NCBI GenBank assembly: GCA_031267575.1
Contig: JAIRYN010000030.1
Span: forward strand, 1-64,000
Length of the DNA: 64,000 nt
Direction: 5' to 3'
Origin: Synergistaceae bacterium
GTDB taxonomy: Bacteria > Synergistota > Synergistia > Synergistales > Aminobacteriaceae
Shown: in pieces, positions 18,623 to 27,006 of the stretch
Layout of the letters: the number at the start of each line of letters is the position of its first letter
How positions within the stretch are numbered: position 1 is the stretch's first letter
The notes under the pieces: model-generated
Database searches by the model: none
Told to the model about the DNA's origin: nothing
Seen by the model: the letters and a program-made list of their open reading frames with translations, nothing else
Program-made: the position numbers and the translations under genes

Positions 18623-18640
18623 GACGCGCGACCGCGCGTC
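18623..18640. terminator. GC hairpin between fliL and fliM
   Basis: Seven-base-pair stem GACGCGC / GCGCGTC with a 4-base loop and no T-tract. Probably a weak attenuator or processing site rather than a full terminator, because flagellar genes continue on the same strand 25 bp later. Confidence 0.4.
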
Positions 18641-18665
18641 TGTTAAAGCAGGCAGGTGAGGATTT

Positions 18666-19691
18666 ATGACTCCCGATGTGTTGTCTCAAAGCGAAATAGA
18701 TTCCCTATTAAACGCGTTGACCAGCGGCTCCGTGGACCTCGATTCCATGACGCGGGATTCGAGCGAGTACAAAATCAAGGTTTACGACTTCAAGCGCCCC
18801 GACAAGTTCAGCAAAGATCATTTGAGGGCCATCCAGATGATTCACGAGGCTTTTGCCCGCCAGTTGTCCACCGTGATGTCGACTCTCATTCGCTCCATCG
18901 TTTCGGCGGAGGTGGCCTCCGTGGACCAGCTGGCTTACGAGGAGTTTTTGAACTCCCTGGTACAGCCGACGGTGATAGGAACCCTGGAGATGTACCCCTT
19001 CAACGGAAACGCGCTAATCGAGGTCAACCCGAACTTGGTTTTCTCCATTATCGACAGGCTCTTGGGCGGCAAGGGAGAGTTCACGGGTAAGGCTAGGGAA
19101 CTTACGGATATAGAAAAAACCGTTACCGAACGCGTGCTCATGCGGATGTTGGAACTTCTGGAAGAGAGCTGGAGCACGGTGGTGGACGTCCGGTTTCGTT
19201 TCGAGACTATGGAAAGCAACCCCTTTTTCGTGCAGATTTGTCCTCCTCGGGACATGGTTCTTCTGGTCATCATGAAAATGAAGGTTGGGGATGTAGAGGG
19301 CATGATCAGTCTTTGTATTCCCTATTTCCTTATGGAGCCCATGATCGACAAACTTTCTTCGCAACAGTGGTTTGTCTCCACCAGCCGCAAAAACGACGAG
19401 GACGCGAGGGAAAACCTGATGAGGACCCTTGATCGGGTGAAACTTCCTCTAGGGCTGGAGTTGGGGCACACCATCCTGAGTTTGGTCGACGTCTACAATC
19501 TTCAAGAGGGAGACGTGATCAAGCTGGACGAATCGGTCCATGACGATGTGGACGTGCGGGTGGGGAACTACGTCAGATTTAAGGCGAAGCCGGGCACTGT
19601 AGCCGGTCGGCTGGCGGTCGAGGTAACAAGCGTCGTCCAGACGGAGGAATTTGCCGAGGTCGAGGCCGAAGGAGGAAAAAATGATGGATGA
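18666..19691 (+). CDS. fliM: Flagellar motor switch protein FliM
   Basis: C-ring protein that binds phospho-CheY and sets rotation direction. N-terminal CheY-binding peptide LSQSEIDSLLNAL, CheC-like middle domain (about 45-230, with VSAEVASVDQLAYEEF and NLVFSIIDRLLGG), and C-terminal SpoA/FliN-like domain (about 250-335). 341 residues. Overlaps the start of fliY by a few bases, indicating translational coupling. Confidence 0.96.
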   Translation: MTPDVLSQSEIDSLLNALTSGSVDLDSMTRDSSEYKIKVYDFKRPDKFSKDHLRAIQMIHEAFARQLSTVMSTLIRSIVSAEVASVDQLAYEEFLNSLVQPTVIGTLEMYPFNGNALIEVNPNLVFSIIDRLLGGKGEFTGKARELTDIEKTVTERVLMRMLELLEESWSTVVDVRFRFETMESNPFFVQICPPRDMVLLVIMKMKVGDVEGMISLCIPYFLMEPMIDKLSSQQWFVSTSRKNDEDARENLMRTLDRVKLPLGLELGHTILSLVDVYNLQEGDVIKLDESVHDDVDVRVGNYVRFKAKPGTVAGRLAVEVTSVVQTEEFAEVEAEGGKNDG

Positions 19692-20805
19692 ACTACTCAG
19701 CCAGGATGAAATAAACGCGCTTCTTAGCGGGGGAGATTTTTCCGCGTCCTCGTCGGATCTATCCACGGAGGATTCTCAAATTCTGGAGGAAGTGGCGTCC
19801 ATTTTCTCCAACGCCGAAAGCAGTGTGTTCGGCATGTTGGCAGGTCAGGACGTCAATTCACGCATCGTCGAGACGGTAGTGTGCACTCAGGCGGAGTTCA
19901 AAAATAAATTGACGGAAAACCCCTTTGTGTTTCGCACAACCCTCGGAGGGTTTCAGGACATTCCACTGATTTTCGTCGTCGACTACCGGGGCGCTCTGAC
20001 CTTAGCCGACCTCATGATGGGAGGCGAGGGCAAAGAGCTTCCCGAAGAGGCGAGTGAACTTTATTTGAACGCAGCTCAGGAAGGCTTGAGTCAGGTGGTG
20101 GGTTCTGCCTTCACCAGTTTGAGCGGCCTTCTCGGAGGCCGCCGTTTGATGCCTGAGAACACCACTTCCGCCCTGGAACAAGAGGATTGGAAGCCTTTCA
20201 TCGACTTGGGCGAAGACGGTAAAATATGGAATAGCTTGGTGAGCGTGACGATTGGTGGACTGGAGCCATTCGAGGTAAGGGTGGTTTTACCGATGGACTC
20301 CGCGCAATCCATAGCCTCCAACATCCGCCAAATCATGGGAGAGCAGTCTTCCAAGCCAGCGGCCCCACCGCCGGGAGGAAAAACGCCTCCTCCGCCCTCT
20401 TCTTCTTCTTCTTCTTCTTCTTCTCCTCCTTCTTCTCCTTCCTCCGCCTCTTTTCCTCCTCCCCATGGGGCGCAACAGCCTGCGCCTATAGTGGACGTGC
20501 ATCCCGCGGAGTTCACTCCCCTGATCTCCAAAGGATCGGGAACGGGAAGCGGGAATATCGACCTAATCGCGGACATACCGGTTCGTGTTACTGTGGAGCT
20601 GGGGAAAACGCGGAAAAACATCTCCGAGATTTTGGCTATTTCTACGGGGTCTGTGATCGAACTGGATAAAATGGCCGGGGAACCCGTGGACGTTCTTGTC
20701 AACGGAAAATTGATAGCTAAGGGCGAAGTTGTCGTGATAGACGAAAATTTTGGCGTGAGGATTACGGAAGTTTTGAATCGGTCATCCAAAGCTCATTCGG
20801 TATAA
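19681..20805 (+). CDS. fliY: Flagellar motor switch protein FliY/FliN
   Basis: Second switch component: an N-terminal CheY-binding-like motif LSQDEINALLSGG, a CheC-type phosphatase-like domain (about 35-210), a low-complexity Pro/Ser linker (about 225-265) and a C-terminal FliN SpoA domain (about 290-370, DIPVRVTVELGKTRKNISEIL). This FliY form is typical of Firmicutes, spirochaetes and Synergistota. Start at ATG 19681 (or 19684) with GGAGG at 19671-19675. The linker contains nine perfect TCT codons (20398-20424), a microsatellite that can change linker length without frameshift. Confidence 0.95.
   Translation: MMDELLSQDEINALLSGGDFSASSSDLSTEDSQILEEVASIFSNAESSVFGMLAGQDVNSRIVETVVCTQAEFKNKLTENPFVFRTTLGGFQDIPLIFVVDYRGALTLADLMMGGEGKELPEEASELYLNAAQEGLSQVVGSAFTSLSGLLGGRRLMPENTTSALEQEDWKPFIDLGEDGKIWNSLVSVTIGGLEPFEVRVVLPMDSAQSIASNIRQIMGEQSSKPAAPPPGGKTPPPPSSSSSSSSSPPSSPSSASFPPPHGAQQPAPIVDVHPAEFTPLISKGSGTGSGNIDLIADIPVRVTVELGKTRKNISEILAISTGSVIELDKMAGEPVDVLVNGKLIAKGEVVVIDENFGVRITEVLNRSSKAHSV
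20398..20424 (+). repeat. (TCT)9 microsatellite inside fliY
   Basis: Nine in-frame TCT serine codons, flanked by further CCT/TCC/TCT codons. Unit changes would lengthen or shorten the switch-protein linker by single residues. Confidence 0.95.
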
Positions 20806-21066
20806 AGCGCGACCACGCAAGGGTTGTTTTCACATCGCTTGGAGTTTGCACCGACTAAGGGAGAAATAGGGAGAAATGCGGGGGTTAGACTGTTGTACGT
20901 CGTTTTCCCTTTGGGCGCGCAAGATCGTGGTATAATCCTTTAAAAGAAAAGTGACAAATGGATGGTGAACCGATAGACAACGATCAAAGTCTGAGGGTTC
21001 GACCTCATATTTGGGTGAGGGCGACGGATTTTGACGGGAGAATCTTAATTTAATGAGGGGTGCAGC

Positions 21067-21429
21067 ATGGGCAAAAAGGTTCTTATAGTTGATGACGCTG
21101 CCTTTATGCGTATGATGTTGAAGGATATTCTTCAAAAAAACGATTTCGAGGTCGTGGGAGAAGCGGAGAATGGCAAGTTGGGAGTTGCGGCTTACCAGAA
21201 GTTTAAACCCGACATCGTAACTATGGACATTACTATGCCTGAGATGAACGGTATCGACGCGGTCAAGGCGATCAAAGCGCTGGATTCCGCGGCGAAGATT
21301 GTGATGGTTTCCGCTATGGGACAGCAGCCGATGGTGATCGAGGCCATTCAGGCGGGCGCCAATGATTTTATTGTGAAACCCTTCCAGCCGGAGCGTGTCA
21401 TTGAGGCCATCTCCAAAGTTCTGGATTAA
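21067..21429 (+). CDS. cheY: Chemotaxis response regulator CheY
   Basis: Single receiver domain, 120 residues. Acidic pocket VDDAAFMR, phospho-acceptor Asp in IVTMDITMPEMNG, conserved Thr/Ser in VMVSAMGQ and Lys in FIVKPFQ. Phosphorylated form binds FliM/FliY. It has its own upstream spacer (20806-21066) with a TATAAT at 20931-20936, so it may be transcribed separately from the fli genes, although it is in the same direction. Confidence 0.96.
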   Translation: MGKKVLIVDDAAFMRMMLKDILQKNDFEVVGEAENGKLGVAAYQKFKPDIVTMDITMPEMNGIDAVKAIKALDSAAKIVMVSAMGQQPMVIEAIQAGANDFIVKPFQPERVIEAISKVLD

Positions 21430-21470
21430 GGAGTTGTAAGGTCACGGGAGAATTTGGTCTTGCGCCTTAT

Positions 21471-21770
21471 TTGAGTCGTATGTTTTTGGCTTTAGCCATG
21501 ATGGGCGTGATAGCGTTTATTTTTGTGGGTTGGGCCAAAAAAAAAGGTTGGGTAAGGCGAAACGAGGCGAATGTGAAGATTATGGCATCCTTGCCTTTAG
21601 GTAAGGATGTTTTTTTCGTTTTACGTTGCGGCCCCGAGGTCTGGGCTTTGACTTCTGGGCCTGGGGGAACCCGTCTCTTGAGTAGGTGGAAGTATGACGA
21701 ATGGCTTGTCTTGGAAGAAAAAACACAACAAGACGACGGACTTGGAAACGACTCAAAACACGAAAGTTAG
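21471..21770 (+). CDS. fliO: FliO-like flagellar biosynthesis protein
   Basis: 99 residues: an N-terminal TM helix (about 5-22) followed by a small cytosolic domain with KIMASLPLGKDVFFVLRCG, the pattern of the FliO/MopB family (scaffold for FliP assembly). The assignment rests on this pattern and on position directly before fliP. TTG 21471 or ATG 21480 are possible starts. Overlaps the proposed fliP start. Confidence 0.78.
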   Translation: MSRMFLALAMMGVIAFIFVGWAKKKGWVRRNEANVKIMASLPLGKDVFFVLRCGPEVWALTSGPGGTRLLSRWKYDEWLVLEEKTQQDDGLGNDSKHES

Positions 21771-22617
21771 GTGTGTCGCGTTTTCGCGTCTTTTCGTTCG
21801 TTTCTTTGTCCGCTTAGTGGTGGTGTTTTGGATTTTTGCCGCTCTGGTGGGGGACGCGCCTTTGGGGTTTGTCTCCCTGGAGGGGGTAATCATGGGGATT
21901 GCGGAGGGCGCTCCGGCGGATACGCCGATGGTTTCCTTCCCCACGTTGCAATTGGGCATCGCCCCTGGAGATTCCCCTGAAGACGTGGCTCTCTCCTTGC
22001 AGATCCTGCTACTCTTGACCGTCTTGAGCCTGGCCCCAGCTATCTTGTTGATGTTGACGAGTTTTACGAGAATCGTGGTGGTGCTGGGCTTCATCCAGCG
22101 TTCTATCGGATTACAACAGACGCCGCCCCAGCAGACCATCGTGGGACTGGCCCTTTTTCTCACACTTTTCACCATGTACCCCACCTGGAATCGAATCTAC
22201 GAGCGGGGGATGGCCCCTTACCTGTCGGGAAGCGTCAACTCCAGCCAGGCCTGGGAGGAGACTATCACTCCCATCCGAGAGTTCATGTTCCGCTACACGC
22301 GGCAGGAGGAGTTGTCCTTGATGATTTCTATGTCGGAAATCGTGCGTCCCAACAACCAGGAGGAGGTTCCCACACGGATATTGATCCCCGCGTTCATGCT
22401 GAGTGAACTCAAAACGGCCTTTCAGATGGGCGTGGTGATTTACATCCCCTTCATCGTCGTGGACATGGTGGTGTCCAGCGTTCTTCTGGCGATGGGCATG
22501 ATGATGCTGCCTCCTATGATGATCTCTCTGCCCTTCAAAATACTGCTTTTTGTTATGGCCGATGGGTGGAACCTGGTCATCATGAGCCTTCTCAAAAGCT
22601 TCACCAACGTGTCCTAA
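21694..22617 (+). CDS. fliP: Flagellar export gate protein FliP
   Basis: Core of the type III export gate. Signal-anchor region at about 30-55, then FliP domain with LLLLTVLSLAPAILLMLTSF, FTRIVVVLGFIQRSIGLQQ-type motifs and C-terminal LPFKILLFVMADGWNLV. 307 residues from ATG 21694. The first ~30 residues overlap fliO and are polar, so the true start may be internal. Followed by a 9 bp x 3 spacer repeat and fliQ. Confidence 0.95.
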   Translation: MTNGLSWKKKHNKTTDLETTQNTKVRCVAFSRLFVRFFVRLVVVFWIFAALVGDAPLGFVSLEGVIMGIAEGAPADTPMVSFPTLQLGIAPGDSPEDVALSLQILLLLTVLSLAPAILLMLTSFTRIVVVLGFIQRSIGLQQTPPQQTIVGLALFLTLFTMYPTWNRIYERGMAPYLSGSVNSSQAWEETITPIREFMFRYTRQEELSLMISMSEIVRPNNQEEVPTRILIPAFMLSELKTAFQMGVVIYIPFIVVDMVVSSVLLAMGMMMLPPMMISLPFKILLFVMADGWNLVIMSLLKSFTNVS

Positions 22618-22624
22618 TCGTAAC

Positions 22625-22651
22625 CTGGACAAACTGGACAAACTGGACAAA
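22625..22651. repeat. 9 bp x 3 tandem array between fliP and fliQ
   Basis: CTGGACAAA three times (22625-22633, 22634-22642, 22643-22651), starting 8 bp after the fliP stop. It separates the two genes by 58 bp, where flagellar genes are usually tightly packed. Confidence 0.95.
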
Positions 22652-22675
22652 AGGGAGAGAAAGGAGCAGAAGAGG

Positions 22676-22951
22676 ATGGGCATCGACCCTATCAGCATGT
22701 ACGACATTTTGAGCGGAGCGGTGTGGACAATGCTCGTCGTTGCCCTTCCTATTCTGCTAGTGGCGATGGTGGTGGGTCTTTTGATCGGTATTGTACAGAC
22801 TGCCACCTCTATTCAAGAACAGACCCTGATCTTTATCCCGAAGATCCTGGCGGTGTTTCTTTTTATTGTACTGATCGGCCCCTGGATGGCCGCCAAGGTT
22901 CTGACTCTGACTCAGGATATTTTGGGACAGCTCGAAAGATTCATACAATGA
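22676..22951 (+). CDS. fliQ: Flagellar export gate protein FliQ
   Basis: 91-residue membrane protein with two TM helices (about 16-40 and 52-75) and the motif VGLLIGIVQTATSIQEQTL. One of the helical-hairpin subunits of the FliPQR gate. The stop codon TGA is the first base triplet of the downstream 12-bp tandem array. Confidence 0.96.
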   Translation: MGIDPISMYDILSGAVWTMLVVALPILLVAMVVGLLIGIVQTATSIQEQTLIFIPKILAVFLFIVLIGPWMAAKVLTLTQDILGQLERFIQ

Positions 22952-23007
22952 GACTACTAGTGAAACTACTGATGAGACTACTAGTGAAACTACTAATGAA
23001 ACCACAA
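22949..23007. repeat. 12 bp tandem array from the fliQ stop to fliR
   Basis: Units TGAGACTACTAG / TGAAACTACTGA alternate at 22949, 22961, 22973 and 22985, with a degenerate fifth unit. The first unit contains the fliQ stop codon, so every copy brings a new in-frame TGA. Confidence 0.93.
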
Positions 23008-23017
23008 TAAGACTACT

Positions 23018-23815
23018 ATGAGACCTTTTGAAGTTCCTGTCCAACTTTTGATCGTTTATTTCCTAATACACCTTCGCTTTGTGGGCATGTTATTTACATC
23101 CCCCTTGTTTTTGGCGACGGCGATGCCTATTCCCTTCAGGTTTCTTTGCGCCGCGCTGTTAACCATGGCCTCGGCGGGAGCACTGGGCAATAAGTTGGAG
23201 ACTTTTTACGTTCCCATAGTTCTTTTTGAAAGTTGGATTTCGATTTTTATCTTAGCTCTGCGGGAATTGATGATCGGCACCGCGTTGGGGCTTCTAACGG
23301 CGCTGCCTTTAACGGCTCTGCAGGTTTCTGGGGAGCAGATCGGTACCGCTATGGGTATCTCCATGGCCAGTGTGATGGACCCTTTGACGCAGCGCCAGTC
23401 TTCTATTCTGGATCAAATGCAATTTTTAGTGGGGCTTTGGTTTTATTTTCGCTGGAACGGGCACCTTCTGATGATACAGGCCGTGGTAGAGAGTTTAAGC
23501 CTCGTGCCACTGGCAAAACTCTCTCTGGTTCCCGCGAGCGATATGGCCTTGGGTGAATGGTTTTCGGGCGTTTTTCACCTCGCTCTTGAGATCGTTATCC
23601 CCTTTTACTGCGCGCTTTTGTTGGCGGACGTTGGATTAGGGTTCCTGGCCCGCACGGTTCCCCAGATGAATATCTTCGTTCTAGGCCTGCCCTTGAAACT
23701 TGCTTTGGGGTTCTTCGTTTTGACGCTAGCGCTACCGCTGTGCGTGGACCTGATTTATGACCACATAGAGCGCTGGATTCAATTCGCGCTTTCTAGCGCG
23801 ACGGCTTGGCGCTAA
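23018..23815 (+). CDS. fliR: Flagellar export gate protein FliR
   Basis: 265 residues, about six TM segments, including GMLFTSPLFLATAMPIPFRF and LALIVIPFYCALLLADVGLGFL-type stretches and VPQMNIFVLGLPLKL, the FliR/SpaR signature. Completes the FliPQR channel. Its end overlaps flhB by about 10 bp if the flhB TTG is used. Confidence 0.95.
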   Translation: MRPFEVPVQLLIVYFLIHLRFVGMLFTSPLFLATAMPIPFRFLCAALLTMASAGALGNKLETFYVPIVLFESWISIFILALRELMIGTALGLLTALPLTALQVSGEQIGTAMGISMASVMDPLTQRQSSILDQMQFLVGLWFYFRWNGHLLMIQAVVESLSLVPLAKLSLVPASDMALGEWFSGVFHLALEIVIPFYCALLLADVGLGFLARTVPQMNIFVLGLPLKLALGFFVLTLALPLCVDLIYDHIERWIQFALSSATAWR

Positions 23816-24915
23816 CGCCGCGTCCCGTGATCATGCCACTTTCTTTCGTCTTTGACTTACAATTTTTCGCCCAGGAACGCACGGAACCGGCGACGCCCAA
23901 AAAACGTCAAAAGGTACGCTCTGAGGGTAAGATATGTAAGAGCCGAGACTTGACCGCCGCCGTGGAAATTCTGGCCGGGCTTCTAGGTCTGTGGGTCTTG
24001 GGAAGCCGTATGGGAAGCGGTCTGGTGGATTATATGCGAGAGACCATTACCTTCATGGGGGACGGGGTTCTGCTACAAGCGGGGTGGTTTTACTCGTTGG
24101 AGTACGGGGCTTTATGGGCCTACTTTGACGCTTGGTTATTGCTGGGCCTTATCATTGCGGCGTTTGTCACGGGCATAACGATCAAACAAGTGGGCTGGGT
24201 CATCAGCTTTGAACCCTTCAAATTAGACTTCGAACGTCTTAACCCCGTGTCGGGGATGAAAAAAATTCTGTCCGCGAGATCTTTGGTGGAGCTTTTGAAG
24301 GGACTTTTGAAGGCGACGGTTTTCTGCGTTGTTATTTACATCGCTCTAAGGGAAAAACTTCCGATTGCCGTGCGCGCGATGCAAATCCCTCTGGAGGAGG
24401 GTGCCCTGCAGCTCTGGGATCTCCTTTGGGATTTGGCGATGCGCCTGGCCGTTATGCTTCTGATCATGGCTTTGGCCGACTACCTGTACCAAAAATGGGA
24501 TTTCGAGAAGTCCATACGAATGAGTAAGCAAGAAATCAAGGAGGAGTACAGACAGACGGAAGGCGACCCTCAGATCAAGAATAAGATCCGCCAGAAGCAG
24601 CGCGAATTAGCCAAGAAAAGGATGATGTCCTCCGTTCCCAAGGCGGATGTGGTCATTACGAACCCTACCACGCTGGCGATAGCTTTAATGTATGATCGCG
24701 GCGTAATGAGCGCGCCTCAAATCGTGGCGAAGGGCAAGGGGTTGATTGCCCGGAAGATCCGGGAAATCGCCGAGGCTCACAAAGTTCCCATTGTGGAAAA
24801 TAAGCCGTTAGCCTGGGCGCTCTACGAAGCCGTAGAGGTGGGCGACGAGGTTCCGGAAAAACTTTACCGTGGGGTCGCTGAGATTCTGGCGATGGCCTAT
24901 AAATTGAAAAAATAA
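23806..24915 (+). CDS. flhB: Flagellar export switch protein FlhB (NPTT variant)
   Basis: Substrate-specificity switch of the export apparatus. N-terminal ERTEPATPKKRQKVRSEG, four TM segments (about 50-230), then the cytosolic domain. The autocleavage motif, almost always NPTH, is NPTT here (24661-24672; residues 286-289 from TTG 23806). Cleavage occurs between Asn and Pro, so it may still happen, but the conserved His is absent. Possible starts: TTG 23806, GTG 23827, ATG 23833. flhA does not follow, so the cluster is interrupted here. Confidence 0.95.
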   Translation: MALTPRPVIMPLSFVFDLQFFAQERTEPATPKKRQKVRSEGKICKSRDLTAAVEILAGLLGLWVLGSRMGSGLVDYMRETITFMGDGVLLQAGWFYSLEYGALWAYFDAWLLLGLIIAAFVTGITIKQVGWVISFEPFKLDFERLNPVSGMKKILSARSLVELLKGLLKATVFCVVIYIALREKLPIAVRAMQIPLEEGALQLWDLLWDLAMRLAVMLLIMALADYLYQKWDFEKSIRMSKQEIKEEYRQTEGDPQIKNKIRQKQRELAKKRMMSSVPKADVVITNPTTLAIALMYDRGVMSAPQIVAKGKGLIARKIREIAEAHKVPIVENKPLAWALYEAVEVGDEVPEKLYRGVAEILAMAYKLKK

Positions 24916-24997
24916 ATTCCATCCCGTCCGTCCCGTCTATCCCTTCACGGTTGTTGTATAATCGCTTTAGAAACAGTTTGAAAGGGGTAATAGTGCT

Positions 24998-25798
24998 TTG
25001 AAAAAATTTAAAAAAACCCTGAAGGGCAAATTTGTAGCTAAATGGGCGACGGCGTTTTTTTTAGCGTGGGTTGTGTTGTTCCTTCCTTCGCCAGCTTTTT
25101 CGGCCCCTAGCGCGGAAATGACGGAAAAAATTCTCAAAGCCTGGACCCGGCGGGAAGATTACTCCGATAGTGGGATTCAGTCGATCACCATTAAGGTAAC
25201 CTATTACTCGGCAGAGTATATAGAGGCCTTGGTGCAATCGGAGGCAGAAAAAAACCTGTGGACCCAGGACGAGGCGGAGCGTTATAAGTACAATTTGTTG
25301 AAAACCTTGAACCTGGAGGAATGCATCGCTTTTCATGTGGATTTCAACACGACAGGAACACCGGTGTTTTTGCAACCCTTTGATCGTCACTTGAAACTTT
25401 ACGCTGGGAAAAAGATTCTGGAACCCGTAGACTACGACAAACGATTCAATTTCAAGCTCCAAGGACAGCGTGACGGTATGATCTGGTTTCCCCGCTACGA
25501 TGAGAAAACGGGCCAGAGCTTGCTTGAAGGTATCAAAGAGTTACGTTTGCTCATCAGCGGATCCATCAGTCAGGCGACCACGAAGACGGGCGACGTCCGT
25601 TTCGTATGGGACATCACGGGAGACGATCCCTCTATTTTGAACTCAGGTACAGCCACAAACCGTCTGGAGCTGGATCGCCTTATCAAAAGATTGGACAAGT
25701 TGAAAACAGATAGGTCGGGTTTGCAGGAACAGATTAACGTCATTGACAAGGAACTGAACGATGTGGATAGGCGCGTGGATGAGCTGCAACGCCAGTAG
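24998..25798 (+). CDS. Exported protein with C-terminal coiled coil, unknown
   Basis: 266 residues. Starts at TTG 24998 with a long basic signal peptide (hydrophobic core FFLAWVVLFLPSPAFSA, cleavage near residue 36). A mixed alpha/beta domain follows (about 40-210), then a heptad-patterned C-terminus (about 225-266, LDRLIKRLDKLKTDRSGLQE). No enzyme motif seen. A TATAAT lies at 24957-24962. Follows flhB by 82 bp but is probably a separate unit. Family not recognised. Confidence 0.65.
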   Translation: MKKFKKTLKGKFVAKWATAFFLAWVVLFLPSPAFSAPSAEMTEKILKAWTRREDYSDSGIQSITIKVTYYSAEYIEALVQSEAEKNLWTQDEAERYKYNLLKTLNLEECIAFHVDFNTTGTPVFLQPFDRHLKLYAGKKILEPVDYDKRFNFKLQGQRDGMIWFPRYDEKTGQSLLEGIKELRLLISGSISQATTKTGDVRFVWDITGDDPSILNSGTATNRLELDRLIKRLDKLKTDRSGLQEQINVIDKELNDVDRRVDELQRQ

Positions 25799-25840
25799 AG
25801 AAATCTAAAGTAGAGAAATCTAAAAGAGAAAATTCTTGTA

Positions 25841-25996
25841 GATTGGTATTACAACGGCGCTTGTGAAATATTTCGGAATATTTTCGCGAGCTTTGTAAGA
25901 TTTGGTTTTTTCTTTGGCTTTATAGTCGAAGAAATACTATACGAAACGTATCTACTAGTTATAAGTAGGTATTAGTACGTTGAAAGGATCGGAGTA
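25841..25996 (+). repeat. Dispersed intergenic repeat, copy A (pfkA leader)
   Basis: About 155 bp that closely resemble 52951-53136, the leader of the ankyrin gene. Shared blocks include CGGCGCTTRTG, TTCGGAATATTTTC/TCCGGAATATTTCA, GGTTTTTTCTTTG, ATAAGTAG and TATTAGTAC, ending in TGAAAGGATC just before the start codon. Probably a transposed or recombined promoter/leader segment. The previous gene's stop (25796-25798) lies in a 15 bp x 2 duplication (25795-25824). Confidence 0.8.
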
Positions 25997-25997
25997 A

Positions 25998-26954
25998 ATG
26001 AAGCGTATCGCGGTGCTGACCAGTGGAGGAGACTCCCCAGGTATGAACGCGGCTATCAGAGCCGTCGTGAGGACATGTATTTTCAACGAAAAAGAATGTA
26101 TCGGTGTTCTGCGAGGCTATGAAGGACTTATTGAGGGTGACTATATTCCCTTGGACAGGGCCTCTGTAGGGGGTATTCTCCATCGAGGGGGGACAATCCT
26201 GAAAACGGCGCGTAGCGATCGCTTCAAGACCGAAGATGGACGTAAAACGGCATTGCTAAGAATGCGAGAGGCCGGTATTGAGGGTTTGGTGGTAATCGGC
26301 GGCGATGGTTCTTTTCATGGAGCCAAGCTGCTGCACGAAATGGAGATGCCGACCATCGGGGTTCCCGCAACCATCGACAACGACGTGGCGGGGACAGATG
26401 AAACTATCGGCTTCGACACGGCGGTGAACACGGCGTTGGAAGCCGTCATGCGTCTTCGCGACACGGCTTCGAGCCATGATCGGCTTTTCATTGTCGAAGT
26501 CATGGGCCGTAACGCGGGGTTTTTGGCCTTGGAAATCGCGGTGGCTACAGGAGCGGAGTATGTGGTAGTACCAGAATTGCCTGTGAGTATCGGTAATCTT
26601 TGTCAAAAACTTCGAATATCCCACAAGGAAAAAAAGAGCCACACACTGATCATTCTGGCTGAGGGTGTCATGACCGCCAATGAAATGAAGGATAAATTGC
26701 AGGATACGGGCGGGTATGACGCTCGCGTCACTGTGCTGGGGTACATTCAAAGAGGAGGAAGTCCCACGTCCTTCGACGCGATTTTAGCTTCGAAGATGGG
26801 AGCTTACGCGGCCGAATCTCTTTTTATAGGAAAGAGCGGAGTCATGGTTGGTAACGTCAACCACAGAATGATTCTTTCCGACCTGGAACGATCTTGGTCT
26901 GAGCAGAAATCCCTGAGCCCTGAGATGCTGAACTTGATGGAAAAGTTGACCTGA
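25998..26954 (+). CDS. pfkA: 6-phosphofructokinase (ATP-dependent type)
   Basis: Glycolytic phosphorylation of fructose 6-phosphate. GGDSPGMNAAIRAVVR binds ATP, GGDGSFHGA carries the Gly that marks ATP rather than PPi use, PATIDNDVAGTDETIGFDTA holds the catalytic Asp, and EVMGRNAGFLAL and IQRGGSPTSFD bind the sugar phosphate. 318 residues, the standard bacterial length. ATG 25998 has CGGAG upstream. Confidence 0.97.
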   Translation: MKRIAVLTSGGDSPGMNAAIRAVVRTCIFNEKECIGVLRGYEGLIEGDYIPLDRASVGGILHRGGTILKTARSDRFKTEDGRKTALLRMREAGIEGLVVIGGDGSFHGAKLLHEMEMPTIGVPATIDNDVAGTDETIGFDTAVNTALEAVMRLRDTASSHDRLFIVEVMGRNAGFLALEIAVATGAEYVVVPELPVSIGNLCQKLRISHKEKKSHTLIILAEGVMTANEMKDKLQDTGGYDARVTVLGYIQRGGSPTSFDAILASKMGAYAAESLFIGKSGVMVGNVNHRMILSDLERSWSEQKSLSPEMLNLMEKLT

Positions 26955-27006
26955 GCGGATCCTACTCGGAATCCATTCAGAATAACGATCACGTCAAAAA
27001 ACGACA

